Part shown: positions 1-7,728 of the stretch, piece by piece
Numbering within the stretch: position 1 is the stretch's first letter
Layout of the letters: every line of letters starts with the position of its first letter
Assembly: GCF_000259075.1 (NCBI RefSeq)
Contig: NZ_AJKI01000002.1
Coordinates: 372,001-436,000 of the forward strand
Direction: 5' to 3'
Origin: Marinilabilia salmonicolor JCM 21150
Lineage (GTDB): Bacteria; Bacteroidota; Bacteroidia; Bacteroidales; Marinilabiliaceae
Length of the DNA: 64,000 nt
Program-made: the position numbers and the translations under genes
The notes under the pieces: model-generated
What the model saw: only the letters and a program-made list of their open reading frames with translations
Database searches by the model: none
What the model was told of the DNA's origin: nothing

Positions 1-438
1 AAAAAAAGAATTCAACCCATCCCCATAAACATTAACCTTTGCATAATCGTCCTCCGGAGTGGAAAGACCTGGTTCATATACCCTGAAAATTCCAGGTTCC
101 GGCAACTTTCCTCCAAAAGCGTTGGCTTCAGCATCTAACACATAGAAGTCAATGGTTACAACGACTCCTTTTTCCACATCTTCAATTTCTACTGTGTGCA
201 CAGACCACTGGGTTTCATCCTGTTTCATTGCAGAATTGTAATAGTATGTGGCCAAACCCGACCCACTCAAAACAGCATCGCCTTCAATACTATATGCACC
301 GTCTCCATTAGAAACTTCATCCAACGAAATTGAAGGATTTTTGTCGTCATTTGTTTCTGTATTATTCTCGTCTTCACTGCAAGCAAATAGTGCGAAAGAC
401 ATGGACAAAATGATTAAAACGTTTTGTGTTAATTTCAA
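1..438 (-). CDS. partial lipoprotein, N-terminal 146 codons
   Basis: An open frame on the minus strand runs from a TTG at 438 to the left edge, so only the N-terminal part is visible. It starts with a short basic/hydrophobic signal sequence ending in the lipobox LFAC (Cys at about residue 20), followed by an acidic stretch SEDENN. That stretch resembles the Bacteroidota lipoprotein export signal for surface display. The visible remainder is Thr/Ser/Asp/Gly-rich, β-sandwich-like, and matches no family I recognise. TTG is the only plausible start because an in-frame stop lies just upstream and no ATG precedes the lipobox except one giving a signal sequence too short to work. A TAAATTTG box overlaps the TTG, which is probably coincidental. 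The lipoprotein assignment is good; function is unknown. Confidence 0.55.
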   Translation of the reverse strand, partial: MKLTQNVLIILSMSFALFACSEDENNTETNDDKNPSISLDEVSNGDGAYSIEGDAVLSGSGLATYYYNSAMKQDETQWSVHTVEIEDVEKGVVVTIDFYVLDAEANAFGGKLPEPGIFRVYEPGLSTPEDDYAKVNVYGDGLNSFF

Positions 439-849
439 ATTTACGATTTTAGGATATTAAACTATTTTTTAGGTCTGCAACCCTTTTGCAAACTTCTTTT
501 TGCGCTAAAATGTATTAGTATTTACATATCACGTAAAAAAATAAAAAGCGGGTCAGATTTTTTAAAAATAATTTCCAAAACCTCTGGAGAAACTATTTTT
601 TAATAATAAGATAGTTTCGTTTTGCCACCAATAAAGTTGGGTCTTAGACTGAATACAGGAGTAAAAATCACGTCTTTGGAAAGATCGTGATGCAATCCAA
701 ATTTTTATTCGGAAGTAGCGAATTCGATTGAATTCTAATAAAGAATGGCACCCTCAAAAAAGGAAGAAAACCGGAAGCCCATGAATTATCCTAAACAGAA
801 TAGGCCCTCACCCTGTTATACTACATCTTTAAATGAATATAAATTAGAT
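439..849. other. intergenic region between divergent genes
   Basis: This AT-rich spacer separates a minus-strand lipoprotein gene from a plus-strand oxidoreductase gene and should hold both promoters. An imperfect hairpin with arms of about 11 bases and a two-base loop lies at 667-691. Two alternative start codons of the downstream gene (745, 781) fall in its right part, so the true gene-free length is 306-411 bases. No other gene or repeat was seen. Confidence 0.5.
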
Positions 850-1875
850 ATGGAATTAGGTTTAGGCATGTTCGGAGACCTCACTATTGAAGGTCAAAAA
901 AATAAATTTCAACCTCCCCGGGAACGATTAAATGAAATGATAGAACAGGTAAAGCTGGCCGAAGAGGCTGGATTGGACAGTTTTGTTCTGGGAGAACACC
1001 ATCGCCCCGATTATGCCGTTTCATCCACCGAGATTGTTTTGGCTGCTTTGGCATCTGTTACTAAAAAAATAAAACTTGCCAGTGGTGTTACCGTTCTTAG
1101 CTCTTCCGATCCCGTTAAAGTTTATCAGGACTACGTAACACTCGACCTGCTTTCAAACAATCGCGCGGAAATTATTGCCGGACGCGGCAGTTTTACAGAA
1201 TCATTCCCTCTGTTTGGTTATGATTTAAAAGATTACAACGAACTCTATACCGAAAAGCTCGATTTATTGCTTAAACTTAATAATGAAGAGACCATCAGCT
1301 GGGAAGGAAAATTCAGAGCCTCACTAAATGAGCAAACCGTTTATCCCCGCCCGGAAAGAAAATTACCGGTATGGATTGCCGTAGGTGGCACTCCGCAATC
1401 GGTAGAACGTGCTGCCCGACTTGGACTTCCCATTATGTTCGCTATCATAGGCGGAATGCCACGCCAGTTTAAACCCTTGGTTGAATATTACAAAGAAGAG
1501 TATCAGAAAAATGGCCACGACATCAATAAAATGCAAATAGGCGTACATTCTCACACGTTTGTCTGTAATTCGGTTGATGATTTGCTGGAGAACTATTATC
1601 CCGGATATGCAGCCCAAATGGACCGAATTGGAGCTACCAGGGGTTGGATGCCTTATTCCAAACAACAGTTTTTGCACGGATTAAGTCCGGATGGCGCACT
1701 TTATATGGGCGACCCATCAGAAGTGACCGACAAAATTCTGGAAACCATAGAAATGTTTGGTCTCACCAGATACATCGCTCATGTGGATGTAGGAGGACCG
1801 ACGCATAAACAGCTGATGAAAACCATCGAAATGTTCGGAGAAAAAGTGGTTCCGGCGATAAGAAAGGCAATTTGA
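850..1875 (+). CDS. LLM-class (luciferase-like) flavin-dependent oxidoreductase
   Basis: The 341-residue product fits the bacterial luciferase-like monooxygenase family of TIM-barrel proteins using FMN or F420. It begins with the family-typical MELGLGMFGD. It continues with LAEEAGLDSFVLGEHH, the Ser/Thr-rich barrel segment ASGVTVLSSSDPVKVYQDY, and the RAEIIAGRGSF loop usual in this family. The substrate cannot be told. The ATG at 850 was chosen because homologues start there; the frame is open upstream and ATGs at 781 and 745 would add 23 or 35 charged residues of no family resemblance. It stands alone and converges on the PrsW-like gene with 39 bases between stops, so it is probably a single-gene transcript. 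Confidence 0.82.
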   Translation: MELGLGMFGDLTIEGQKNKFQPPRERLNEMIEQVKLAEEAGLDSFVLGEHHRPDYAVSSTEIVLAALASVTKKIKLASGVTVLSSSDPVKVYQDYVTLDLLSNNRAEIIAGRGSFTESFPLFGYDLKDYNELYTEKLDLLLKLNNEETISWEGKFRASLNEQTVYPRPERKLPVWIAVGGTPQSVERAARLGLPIMFAIIGGMPRQFKPLVEYYKEEYQKNGHDINKMQIGVHSHTFVCNSVDDLLENYYPGYAAQMDRIGATRGWMPYSKQQFLHGLSPDGALYMGDPSEVTDKILETIEMFGLTRYIAHVDVGGPTHKQLMKTIEMFGEKVVPAIRKAI

Positions 1876-1914
1876 CTTCAACTGTTAACGAGTTTGTTGA
1901 ATCACCAAATTCTC

Positions 1915-3273
1915 CTATTTCGAATCCTCAGGTTTCGCAATGGCCCTCATAACGCCCCATTCCAAAAAATCGAAGTCATTTACTGTTAAATCAGGATTAT
2001 CTGAAAACTGATATTCGCCTGCTTTAAGAATGGCAGTGATGGGAGAACCGTCTCTTGCCCGGGTCATTCCGCCGGTTTTTGCCCGTAATAGGAAATATTC
2101 AAAATCTCCCTCCTTCTGGTCATCGAATACTTTTACCAAATAAAACGCCAGGTCATTTTTGAAGAAGAGTTTTTTCTCAACGAAGGCAAGCTTTTTGCAG
2201 CCAATACCTGAATTTCGGAAAGTAAGCGGACACAAATAGAAATATTCATTATAAAATTCATTAATACATATTTCATTAAACGATTCTCCCTTGAATTTAA
2301 CAAGCACATAATTGGATTTCATTCCATAAGGGTCTCCGGGAACAATACTAAAAGGTAGTTCCAGCTTTAGTTTATGCCATCGGTCTTTTATTAATTTAAA
2401 ACGGCTCAAACGAATCGTTGTAACAATTACAATAAATCCTGTCGAAATAATTGAACCGGTTAGATTTGAAAAAGCAAATTCAAAATTTTCTTCATTCATC
2501 AATATTAAAAACTGAGCAACAAACACGATTCCGTAATAGCTGAATATGGAATTTATGACTCTTGAAGAATTAATAACTTTCTTATAGCTGAAAAAACGAG
2601 AATTATTTAATGCATTGTTCAGTATTACAGCAAATAAAGAAACAGTAACAAGAAAATATAAAATAATCAGAAAAATCCCTCCAATATTATCCCCGCTAAA
2701 GAACAATCCAAAATCGTAAACCCCATGCGACAATGAGCCAAGCATAAAGAAACCGATTAAAACCCATGAATTGGAGTATTTAGAATGAAATTTGTACAAA
2801 ATAAGCCCGTAAGCCACTAATGCACTGTCAAACATGTGACTAACAGTAGATAAAATAGCTCTTCCTGTAATTAAGAGAGGGCCATAATTATGAAAATACA
2901 TGGCATTTTCGACTGCTGAGAAACCCAAAGCAGAGACACAGATGTAAATCAAATAATCGATGGGTTCATTCAATTGAGCCTTAAAAAACACCAGCATAAC
3001 AACGAATGGCAAAAGTTTGGTAAATTCTTCTAAAACACCAATTTGAACGGTTGAATAAACAAAATCATTTAGAATTTTGCCATTAAGCTGAAGCCCGTAA
3101 TCTTCAAGAAAAAGCTTATTTACACCAAGAACAATAAATACGGAAGCTCCTCCTAAAAGAAAAGTTTGAAGGATGAATATTAAATTTTCCTTCTCGAAAA
3201 TATCAATATTCCGGAAATAATCAATCCAAATCAACGCAATAAAAAGAGCAATAATGCTGTAAATAAAAATCAT
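1915..3273 (-). CDS. PrsW-family intramembrane metalloprotease with extra soluble domain
   Basis: This 452-residue protein has about eight membrane segments in its first 290 residues and a soluble C-terminal part of about 160 residues. The membrane part carries the PrsW/CAAX-protease-like motifs in order: EEFTK, a GFSAVENAMYF segment, SHMFDSALVAYG (HxxxD) and LSHGVYDFG (HxxxD). PrsW of Bacillus cuts an anti-sigma factor in the membrane; the substrate here is unknown. The C-terminal domain, rich in aromatic and charged residues, is not part of the minimal PrsW fold. The gene is last in a minus-strand run hemW-rhodanese-CDF-prsW, 37 bases behind the CDF gene, so co-transcription is likely. Family assignment rests on the motif set and is fairly secure. 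Confidence 0.8.
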   Translation of the reverse strand: MIFIYSIIALFIALIWIDYFRNIDIFEKENLIFILQTFLLGGASVFIVLGVNKLFLEDYGLQLNGKILNDFVYSTVQIGVLEEFTKLLPFVVMLVFFKAQLNEPIDYLIYICVSALGFSAVENAMYFHNYGPLLITGRAILSTVSHMFDSALVAYGLILYKFHSKYSNSWVLIGFFMLGSLSHGVYDFGLFFSGDNIGGIFLIILYFLVTVSLFAVILNNALNNSRFFSYKKVINSSRVINSIFSYYGIVFVAQFLILMNEENFEFAFSNLTGSIISTGFIVIVTTIRLSRFKLIKDRWHKLKLELPFSIVPGDPYGMKSNYVLVKFKGESFNEICINEFYNEYFYLCPLTFRNSGIGCKKLAFVEKKLFFKNDLAFYLVKVFDDQKEGDFEYFLLRAKTGGMTRARDGSPITAILKAGEYQFSDNPDLTVNDFDFLEWGVMRAIAKPEDSK

Positions 3274-3310
3274 GGTTAAGTCGGGTGTGGTTAAGAAACA
3301 AAAAATCTAT

Positions 3311-4192
3311 CTAATTTTTTAACGGTTTTATCCCATCAATAGCATCCACATGAATGGTAACTTCTATCGCATATTCCTTCTCTATACGTAGTTCATATTC
3401 ACTGGCTATTTCATGAGCTTTAGAAAGGCTGTATATTCCCGGCAAACTGATGTGAAAAACCAATTCTGAATGGTGTCCGTAATGATGCATTTTGAAACTA
3501 TGCGGATCCAGAAAGACATTTCCGTTAATAGTCTCCCCCAACTCCACTATTTTCTGCTCCATTTCCGGTTCAATATTCTCTCCAAGCAAAATGCTTATGG
3601 TCTCGCGCATGATGGTGTAAGTGGTATAGAAAATCATTAGGGAAACCAAAATTCCCAAAACACTATCGGCCCACCAAAACCGGCCTCCTGCAAAAATACC
3701 CACTAAAATTACAATACTTGAAATAGCATCAGACCGGTGATGCCAACCGTCAGCTTTCAGAGAATTAGATTTTATTTTCTTTCCGATAGTGATAGAATAT
3801 CGGGCCATTACTTCCTTGATAATTACAGACACCACTGTCACCCAAATAGCCACAGGACCATAATTAAAAACCGCCCGCTCCTTAAATTTAAGAATAGATT
3901 CTCCCAAAAAATTAAATCCCACAATAGCCAATAAAATACCTACCACCAGGGATGCAATTAATTCGGCACGCCCATGACCAAAAGGGTGTTTTTTGTCGGC
4001 CGGAATATTGGAAACTTTTAGTCCTAGTAAAACTGCCAAAGAAGAAACTGAATCAGATAAGGTATGCCATGCATCAGCTAAGAGAGCTACAGAATTGGAT
4101 ACAATACCTGCCCAATATTTTATACCGAATAATGCTATATTCAAAAAAATAGAAAGCCATGTGGCCACTACTCCTATTTTTGATTTTTCCAT
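3311..4192 (-). CDS. cation diffusion facilitator (zinc-type) transporter
   Basis: The 293-residue protein has six membrane helices followed by a short cytoplasmic domain of about 85 residues, the usual CDF layout. The metal-binding motifs are HTLSD in helix 2 (within ALLADAWHTLSDSVSSLAVL) and HHRSD in helix 5. The HxxxD/HxxxD pairing is typical of zinc/proton antiporters rather than Mn or Fe exporters. The helix 3 loop carries HPFGHGRAE, a strongly conserved CDF signature. It follows the rhodanese gene by 6 bases, indicating one transcript. It most likely exports zinc or a related divalent cation from the cytoplasm; the exact metal is inferred from the motifs only. Confidence 0.9.
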   Translation of the reverse strand: MEKSKIGVVATWLSIFLNIALFGIKYWAGIVSNSVALLADAWHTLSDSVSSLAVLLGLKVSNIPADKKHPFGHGRAELIASLVVGILLAIVGFNFLGESILKFKERAVFNYGPVAIWVTVVSVIIKEVMARYSITIGKKIKSNSLKADGWHHRSDAISSIVILVGIFAGGRFWWADSVLGILVSLMIFYTTYTIMRETISILLGENIEPEMEQKIVELGETINGNVFLDPHSFKMHHYGHHSELVFHISLPGIYSLSKAHEIASEYELRIEKEYAIEVTIHVDAIDGIKPLKN

Positions 4193-4198
4193 AATTTA

Positions 4199-4579
4199 TT
4201 AATCAATTTCGGAATCATCGACAGGAAATCCTTTTTCTTTCCAATCTTTAAATCCCTTCTTTAAATGATAAACATTTGAAAAACCTTCTTTTTTTAATAT
4301 TTTAAGAACAGTTTTGGAACGATCCCCATAAGTACAATAAACCAAAAGTGGCATCTCTTTGGGATAATCACAAACAATACTCAGCAAAAGTTCTTTTTCG
4401 CCTGCATACAAGGCCCCCGGAATGCGTGCCTCCGAAAATGATTCATAAATACGCACATCCAGAATAACCACCTGTTCTGTACTATCCATAATGTCAAAAA
4501 AATCCTCAGCAGATAAATGATTTTGAGAAAAAACCATCGGATTTACCATTAAAAATAGCAAAAGAATTTCCTTGCACAT
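4199..4579 (-). CDS. exported rhodanese-like domain protein
   Basis: This 126-residue protein has a short N-terminal signal peptide (about 18 residues) followed by a single rhodanese domain. The active-site loop is CTYGDRS, with the catalytic Cys and the closing Arg that binds the persulfide or anion. Upstream, VVILDVRIYESFSEARIPGA is the conserved DVR...GHIPGA-like region. Rhodanese modules move sulfane sulfur or act as phosphatase-like or redox sensors; an exported single-domain form suggests a periplasmic sulfur or redox role. It sits 44 bases after hemW and 6 bases before the CDF gene on the same strand. The loop length fits sulfurtransferases rather than Cdc25-type phosphatases. Confidence 0.8.
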   Translation of the reverse strand: MCKEILLLFLMVNPMVFSQNHLSAEDFFDIMDSTEQVVILDVRIYESFSEARIPGALYAGEKELLLSIVCDYPKEMPLLVYCTYGDRSKTVLKILKKEGFSNVYHLKKGFKDWKEKGFPVDDSEID

Positions 4580-4623
4580 AAAAACCTCTCATATATTTAT
4601 TCCGAAACAAAAAAATATGATAC

Positions 4624-5748
4624 TCACACTTCAAACAAATCTTCTATAATTCCATCAATCAGGAACCATCCCTTACGTGATCCGAAAATTCTCCCCCCGC
4701 TCTGCATTAAAAAGTCCCGGTCAATCCATTTTTGAATATTCTTTTCCAAACGGTCCGTTAAACCGGGATGAATATTCTTCAAATCAAACAGGTCAATTCC
4801 TTTTTTTGTACGCAACCCCAACATCAAACGTTCATTAAAACGATCATTTTCAGACAGTATTTCCTCCCCTATCCCTTTTTGATATCCGCAATGCAGGTAT
4901 TGATGTAAATCAGATTTATTCCAAAAACGGCGAATTCCATCAAAAGAATGAGCTCCGGGCCCTACTCCCAAATAAGATTTTCCAATCCAATAGGACGTAT
5001 TATGTCGGGAATAAAGTTCATCCCTGCAGAAATTAGAAATTTCATAATGATCAAAACCCATTTTCTCAGCTTCATCATGAAGCAACCAAAAAAGTTGTTC
5101 GCTCTGCTCCTCTTCAATCTCTGAAAGTTTTTTCCGCTTTTTATCTCGTCCAAATTGTGTCCCCGGTTCTATCGTCAAATGGTAAGCTGACAAATGTTTC
5201 AGAGGATATTGATTCATAATTTTCAGATTTTCCAAAAACTTTTCCTGATCCGACCACGGCAAACCATAGATTAAATCAATTCCAACATTTTTAAAACCTG
5301 CATCAAAAGTCTGATCAATTACTTTTCGGCTTTGATCTGCATTGTGTCGCCGTCCCATCCTCTTCAAATCCTCATCGAAGAAACTTTGGATTCCAAGACT
5401 TATCCTGTTAAACCCTGTCTTTTTTAATCCTTCAAGATAATCAGGATCCAGATCATCAGGATTAACTTCAATAGTCAACTCAGCACCATTGTCCAAGGAA
5501 TATTCTTTTCTTATAACAGCTAAAACCTTTTTCAATTGATCAACATCCAAAAGACTTGGTGTCCCTCCCCCGAAATAAACTGACTCAATAATTTTATCCG
5601 ATTCCGGAAAAAACTTTCGTCGGTTTTCCAGTTCTTTCAAAAGCTGGCCCAAAAATTGATTTCTAAATTGAACCTTCGTACTTTTAAAAAAATCACAATA
5701 ATGACACCTCGTTTTACAAAATGGAACATGAATATAAATTCCCGCCAT
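4624..5748 (-). CDS. hemW: radical SAM heme chaperone HemW
   Basis: The 374-residue product matches HemW (formerly called HemN-like). It starts MAGIYIHVPFC and carries the CxxxCxYC iron-sulfur motif as CKTRCHYC at about residues 11-18, followed by YFGGGTPS, EVNPDDL, GIQSF and the HemW-typical HYEISNF segment with HNTSYW. HemW binds heme and hands it to target proteins; it lacks the extra cysteine and other features of true coproporphyrinogen dehydrogenase. The ATG at 5748 was chosen because the family begins right before the IHVPFC motif; an in-frame ATG at 5796 would add 16 hydrophobic residues. It is first in a four-gene minus-strand run and starts 58 bases from the parS-like site. Confidence 0.9.
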   Translation of the reverse strand: MAGIYIHVPFCKTRCHYCDFFKSTKVQFRNQFLGQLLKELENRRKFFPESDKIIESVYFGGGTPSLLDVDQLKKVLAVIRKEYSLDNGAELTIEVNPDDLDPDYLEGLKKTGFNRISLGIQSFFDEDLKRMGRRHNADQSRKVIDQTFDAGFKNVGIDLIYGLPWSDQEKFLENLKIMNQYPLKHLSAYHLTIEPGTQFGRDKKRKKLSEIEEEQSEQLFWLLHDEAEKMGFDHYEISNFCRDELYSRHNTSYWIGKSYLGVGPGAHSFDGIRRFWNKSDLHQYLHCGYQKGIGEEILSENDRFNERLMLGLRTKKGIDLFDLKNIHPGLTDRLEKNIQKWIDRDFLMQSGGRIFGSRKGWFLIDGIIEDLFEV

Positions 5749-5805
5749 AAAAATAAAGATTACATCAATACAAAATACTACGCTAAGCCGCGCCATTACT
5801 CAAAA

Positions 5806-5821
5806 TGTTCCACGTGAAACA
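5806..5821. other. parS-like centromere site 1
   Basis: The 16-mer TGTTCCACGTGAAACA is a canonical parS sequence of the chromosomal ParB/Spo0J family (consensus TGTTNCACGTGAAACA). It is palindromic apart from one arm position and lies in the spacer between hemW and the VanZ gene. ParB binding here would load SMC and partition the origin region. The two other copies in this window support a real function. Confidence 0.85.
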
Positions 5822-5836
5822 TTTCAAACCAGAGGT

Positions 5837-5866
5837 TTATCAACAATTGCTAACAGGTTATCAACA
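5837..5866. other. pair of DnaA-box-like motifs
   Basis: Two copies of TTATCAACA in the same orientation, at 5837-5845 and 5858-5866, differ from the consensus DnaA box TTATCCACA by one base. They sit 16-37 bases after the parS-like site. A third copy is at 5953-5961 inside the VanZ gene and a fourth, inverted, at 7555-7563. They are candidates for initiator binding; single-mismatch boxes are also expected by chance in AT-rich DNA. Confidence 0.4.
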
Positions 5867-5877
5867 CTATTACAAAC

Positions 5878-6291
5878 ATGAACAAAACAATACAACAGCT
5901 TATTAACTACAAATTTACATTAATAACCGTAGGAATTATCTTCTTTCTTAGTTTATCAACATCCGAAAGTATCAACAAAATATGGTTTCTTGATTTTCCA
6001 CATTCCGACAAAATAGCCCATATGGGGATGTACGGATTTCTAACACTGGTTTACCTTATGGAACGAACAGCATTTCTCAGACGATATCAGGCTACCCGAA
6101 AAACACGCTGGTATTATGTATGGTGGATTGTACTTATTGGAGCCATTTTAGAATTGATTCAGCCATTTATGGCCGGACGTGAGAAAGATTTTCTGGATTT
6201 TATTGCCAACACATCCGGAATAATAATGGCTTATATCGCTTTTTTCCTGATTAAAAAGTATTACAATTTTAACAAAACATTTTCGTCGTGA
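5878..6291 (+). CDS. VanZ-like family membrane protein
   Basis: The 137-residue protein has four predicted membrane helices, the first at about residues 13-28. It shows the VanZ-like signature: a helix ending in FPHSDKIAHMGMYGFL (Asp-Lys-x-x-His-x-x-x-Tyr/Phe), then VLIGAILELIQPFMAGREKDFLDFIANTSG. VanZ in enterococci gives teicoplanin resistance, but most homologues are of unknown role. It is the first plus-strand gene after the strand switch. Its 3' end overlaps the 3' end of the convergent Rrf2 gene by 31 bases, so the two transcripts are complementary there. Confidence 0.85.
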   Translation: MNKTIQQLINYKFTLITVGIIFFLSLSTSESINKIWFLDFPHSDKIAHMGMYGFLTLVYLMERTAFLRRYQATRKTRWYYVWWIVLIGAILELIQPFMAGREKDFLDFIANTSGIIMAYIAFFLIKKYYNFNKTFSS

Positions 6292-6707
6292 CCCATTCGC
6301 TCGATGATGCCACCTATCGTCTCACTACTGAAATAATCCACTACTTCTTTCCGCACTTTACTGTACCTGTCATGTACAGGACATCGTTCTGCCTTTCCCG
6401 AAGAACTATGGCACAGACCAGTACCTATCAGATAAGATTCAAAAACCGAAGGACCATCGATAATTTCAACAATATCAAGTAAAGTAATATCTTTGGGTTC
6501 CTTAGCCAGAAAAAAACCACCCGTTGGGCCTTTAAAACTATTCAACAGCCCCTTACGAACGAAAATCTGAAGAATTTTACTCAAAAATTGCATGGGAATT
6601 CCCAATTCAGAAGCTATAACTCTGGCATTGGCACGATTGTCTTCACTCCCCTTTAATCCAATAAAGATGATTGCTCTTACAGCATACTTACAAGTTGTTG
6701 ACAGCAT
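6261..6707 (-). CDS. Rrf2-family transcriptional regulator
   Basis: The 148-residue product has the Rrf2 winged-helix N-terminus: CKYAVRAIIFIG, the recognition-helix region IPMQFLSKILQIFVRKGLL and the wing FKGPTGGFFLAK. Rrf2 proteins such as IscR and NsrR sense Fe-S status, NO or cysteine metabolism with a cluster on three cysteines. Here the cluster loop has Cys99 and Cys109 (within GLCHSSSGKAERCPVH), so it may use a different third ligand or lack a cluster. It overlaps the VanZ gene tail to tail. No target operator was identified. Confidence 0.87.
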   Translation of the reverse strand: MLSTTCKYAVRAIIFIGLKGSEDNRANARVIASELGIPMQFLSKILQIFVRKGLLNSFKGPTGGFFLAKEPKDITLLDIVEIIDGPSVFESYLIGTGLCHSSSGKAERCPVHDRYSKVRKEVVDYFSSETIGGIIERMGHDENVLLKL

Positions 6708-6860
6708 AATATCGAAAAAATGATTTCTACTTAAAAATTGTGATAAAGCACTAATAATAAAATTTATGCGTCTTCAATTCAGTTTTTTAACGGCTATTAT
6801 TCTATTATCAAACCAATTAATAATGATGGCCACAAAACCGGGATAGTATCTTTGTCAGTT

Positions 6861-7301
6861 TTACTTAACCGGTATTTTTTCAACCCTTCGTTTATGCCGT
6901 CCACCTTCAAAACCAGTTGTAAAAAAAGCATTAACAATTTTCAATGCTTCCTGCTGCTTAAGAAATCGGCCTGGTAATGCACAAATGTTTGCATTATTGT
7001 GTAAACGTGCCAGATACGCAATCTCGGTATTCCAACACACTGCCGACCTAATTCCCTGATGTTTATTAACAGTCATATTGATGCCGTTTCCACTCCCGCA
7101 AATGGCAATACCAACCTCGCAATCACCAGCTTCTACAGCTTCTGCCAAAGGATGTGCATAATCGGGATAATCAGTGCTGTCATCAGAATTAGTACCTAAA
7201 TCAATTACCTCAATCCCTTTTTTCAACAATTCCTCCTTCAAAAACGTTTTCAGACTAAAACCGGCATGATCTGAACCTATAGCAATTTTTTTGAAAAGCA
7301 T
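6861..7301 (-). CDS. rpiB: ribose-5-phosphate isomerase B
   Basis: The 146-residue protein matches RpiB/LacAB isomerases, which interconvert ribose 5-phosphate and ribulose 5-phosphate in the pentose phosphate pathway. Seen motifs are IGSDHAGFSLK at the N-terminus (substrate-binding Asp-His), the catalytic cysteine in AICGSGNGINM, and HNNANICALPGRFL. Length equals the family norm. It is divergent from nadA across a 427-base AT-rich spacer. A TATCTTTG box on its own strand lies 14-21 bases upstream of the ATG, a good promoter candidate. Confidence 0.93.
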   Translation of the reverse strand: MLFKKIAIGSDHAGFSLKTFLKEELLKKGIEVIDLGTNSDDSTDYPDYAHPLAEAVEAGDCEVGIAICGSGNGINMTVNKHQGIRSAVCWNTEIAYLARLHNNANICALPGRFLKQQEALKIVNAFFTTGFEGGRHKRRVEKIPVK

Positions 7302-7728
7302 ATATTTTTATTTTCAAAGATAATAAAATCTGTGGCTTTAATATTCGTTTAACAACCTGTTGACAATTGGTTAATATTTACCAACAACTAATGAAAAAAT
7401 TTCATAGGAAATATCGGAAAAATTTTCATACATCACCAAATGCAGCCATGTCAAAAAAGATAACTGCTATTTCTGATTTTCTTTTTAACAGTTTTCACAA
7501 CGGTATTAAACAAATGCCACTGATTAATTATTAAATTTGCACTTTCTTAACCGTTGTTGATAACATCAACTATATAACTGAAGTTTAATTTTTTAAGTGA
7601 TGTTATAAGTCGTTAATAAAGTACCATGGAGAATTATTTCCATATAAAACAATACTATTGGAATATATTTTTGAACACTATTAACAGCCTTATAACAACA
7701 CCATATTATTTTATAAATCTTTATAATA
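7302..7728. other. AT-rich divergent intergenic region, candidate replication-origin element
   Basis: This 427-base spacer is strongly AT-rich and separates minus-strand rpiB from plus-strand nadA. It contains an inverted TTATCAACA motif at 7555-7563, plus looser relatives near 7360-7390, and several A/T runs that could unwind easily. Gene direction changes lastingly here. These are features expected of a bacterial oriC, but there is no dnaA neighbour and no dense exact DnaA-box array, so this is a candidate only. It must also hold the promoters of rpiB and nadA. Confidence 0.35.
7315..7322 (-). promoter_or_regulatory. -7 promoter box for rpiB
   Basis: On the minus strand this reads TATCTTTG, a match to the Bacteroidota -7 consensus TAnnTTTG, 14 bases before the rpiB ATG. 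A clear -33 TTTG partner was not found, so the call rests on the -7 box and position. Confidence 0.45.

Noticed and set aside
436-443. TAAATTTG promoter-like box on the minus strand
   Set aside because: It overlaps the only usable start codon of the left-edge lipoprotein gene, so transcription from it would miss the start; likely chance in AT-rich DNA.
248-460. 70-codon plus-strand frame at the left edge
   Set aside because: It is antisense to a minus-strand lipoprotein frame that has a proper signal peptide and lipobox; the plus-strand peptide has no family features.
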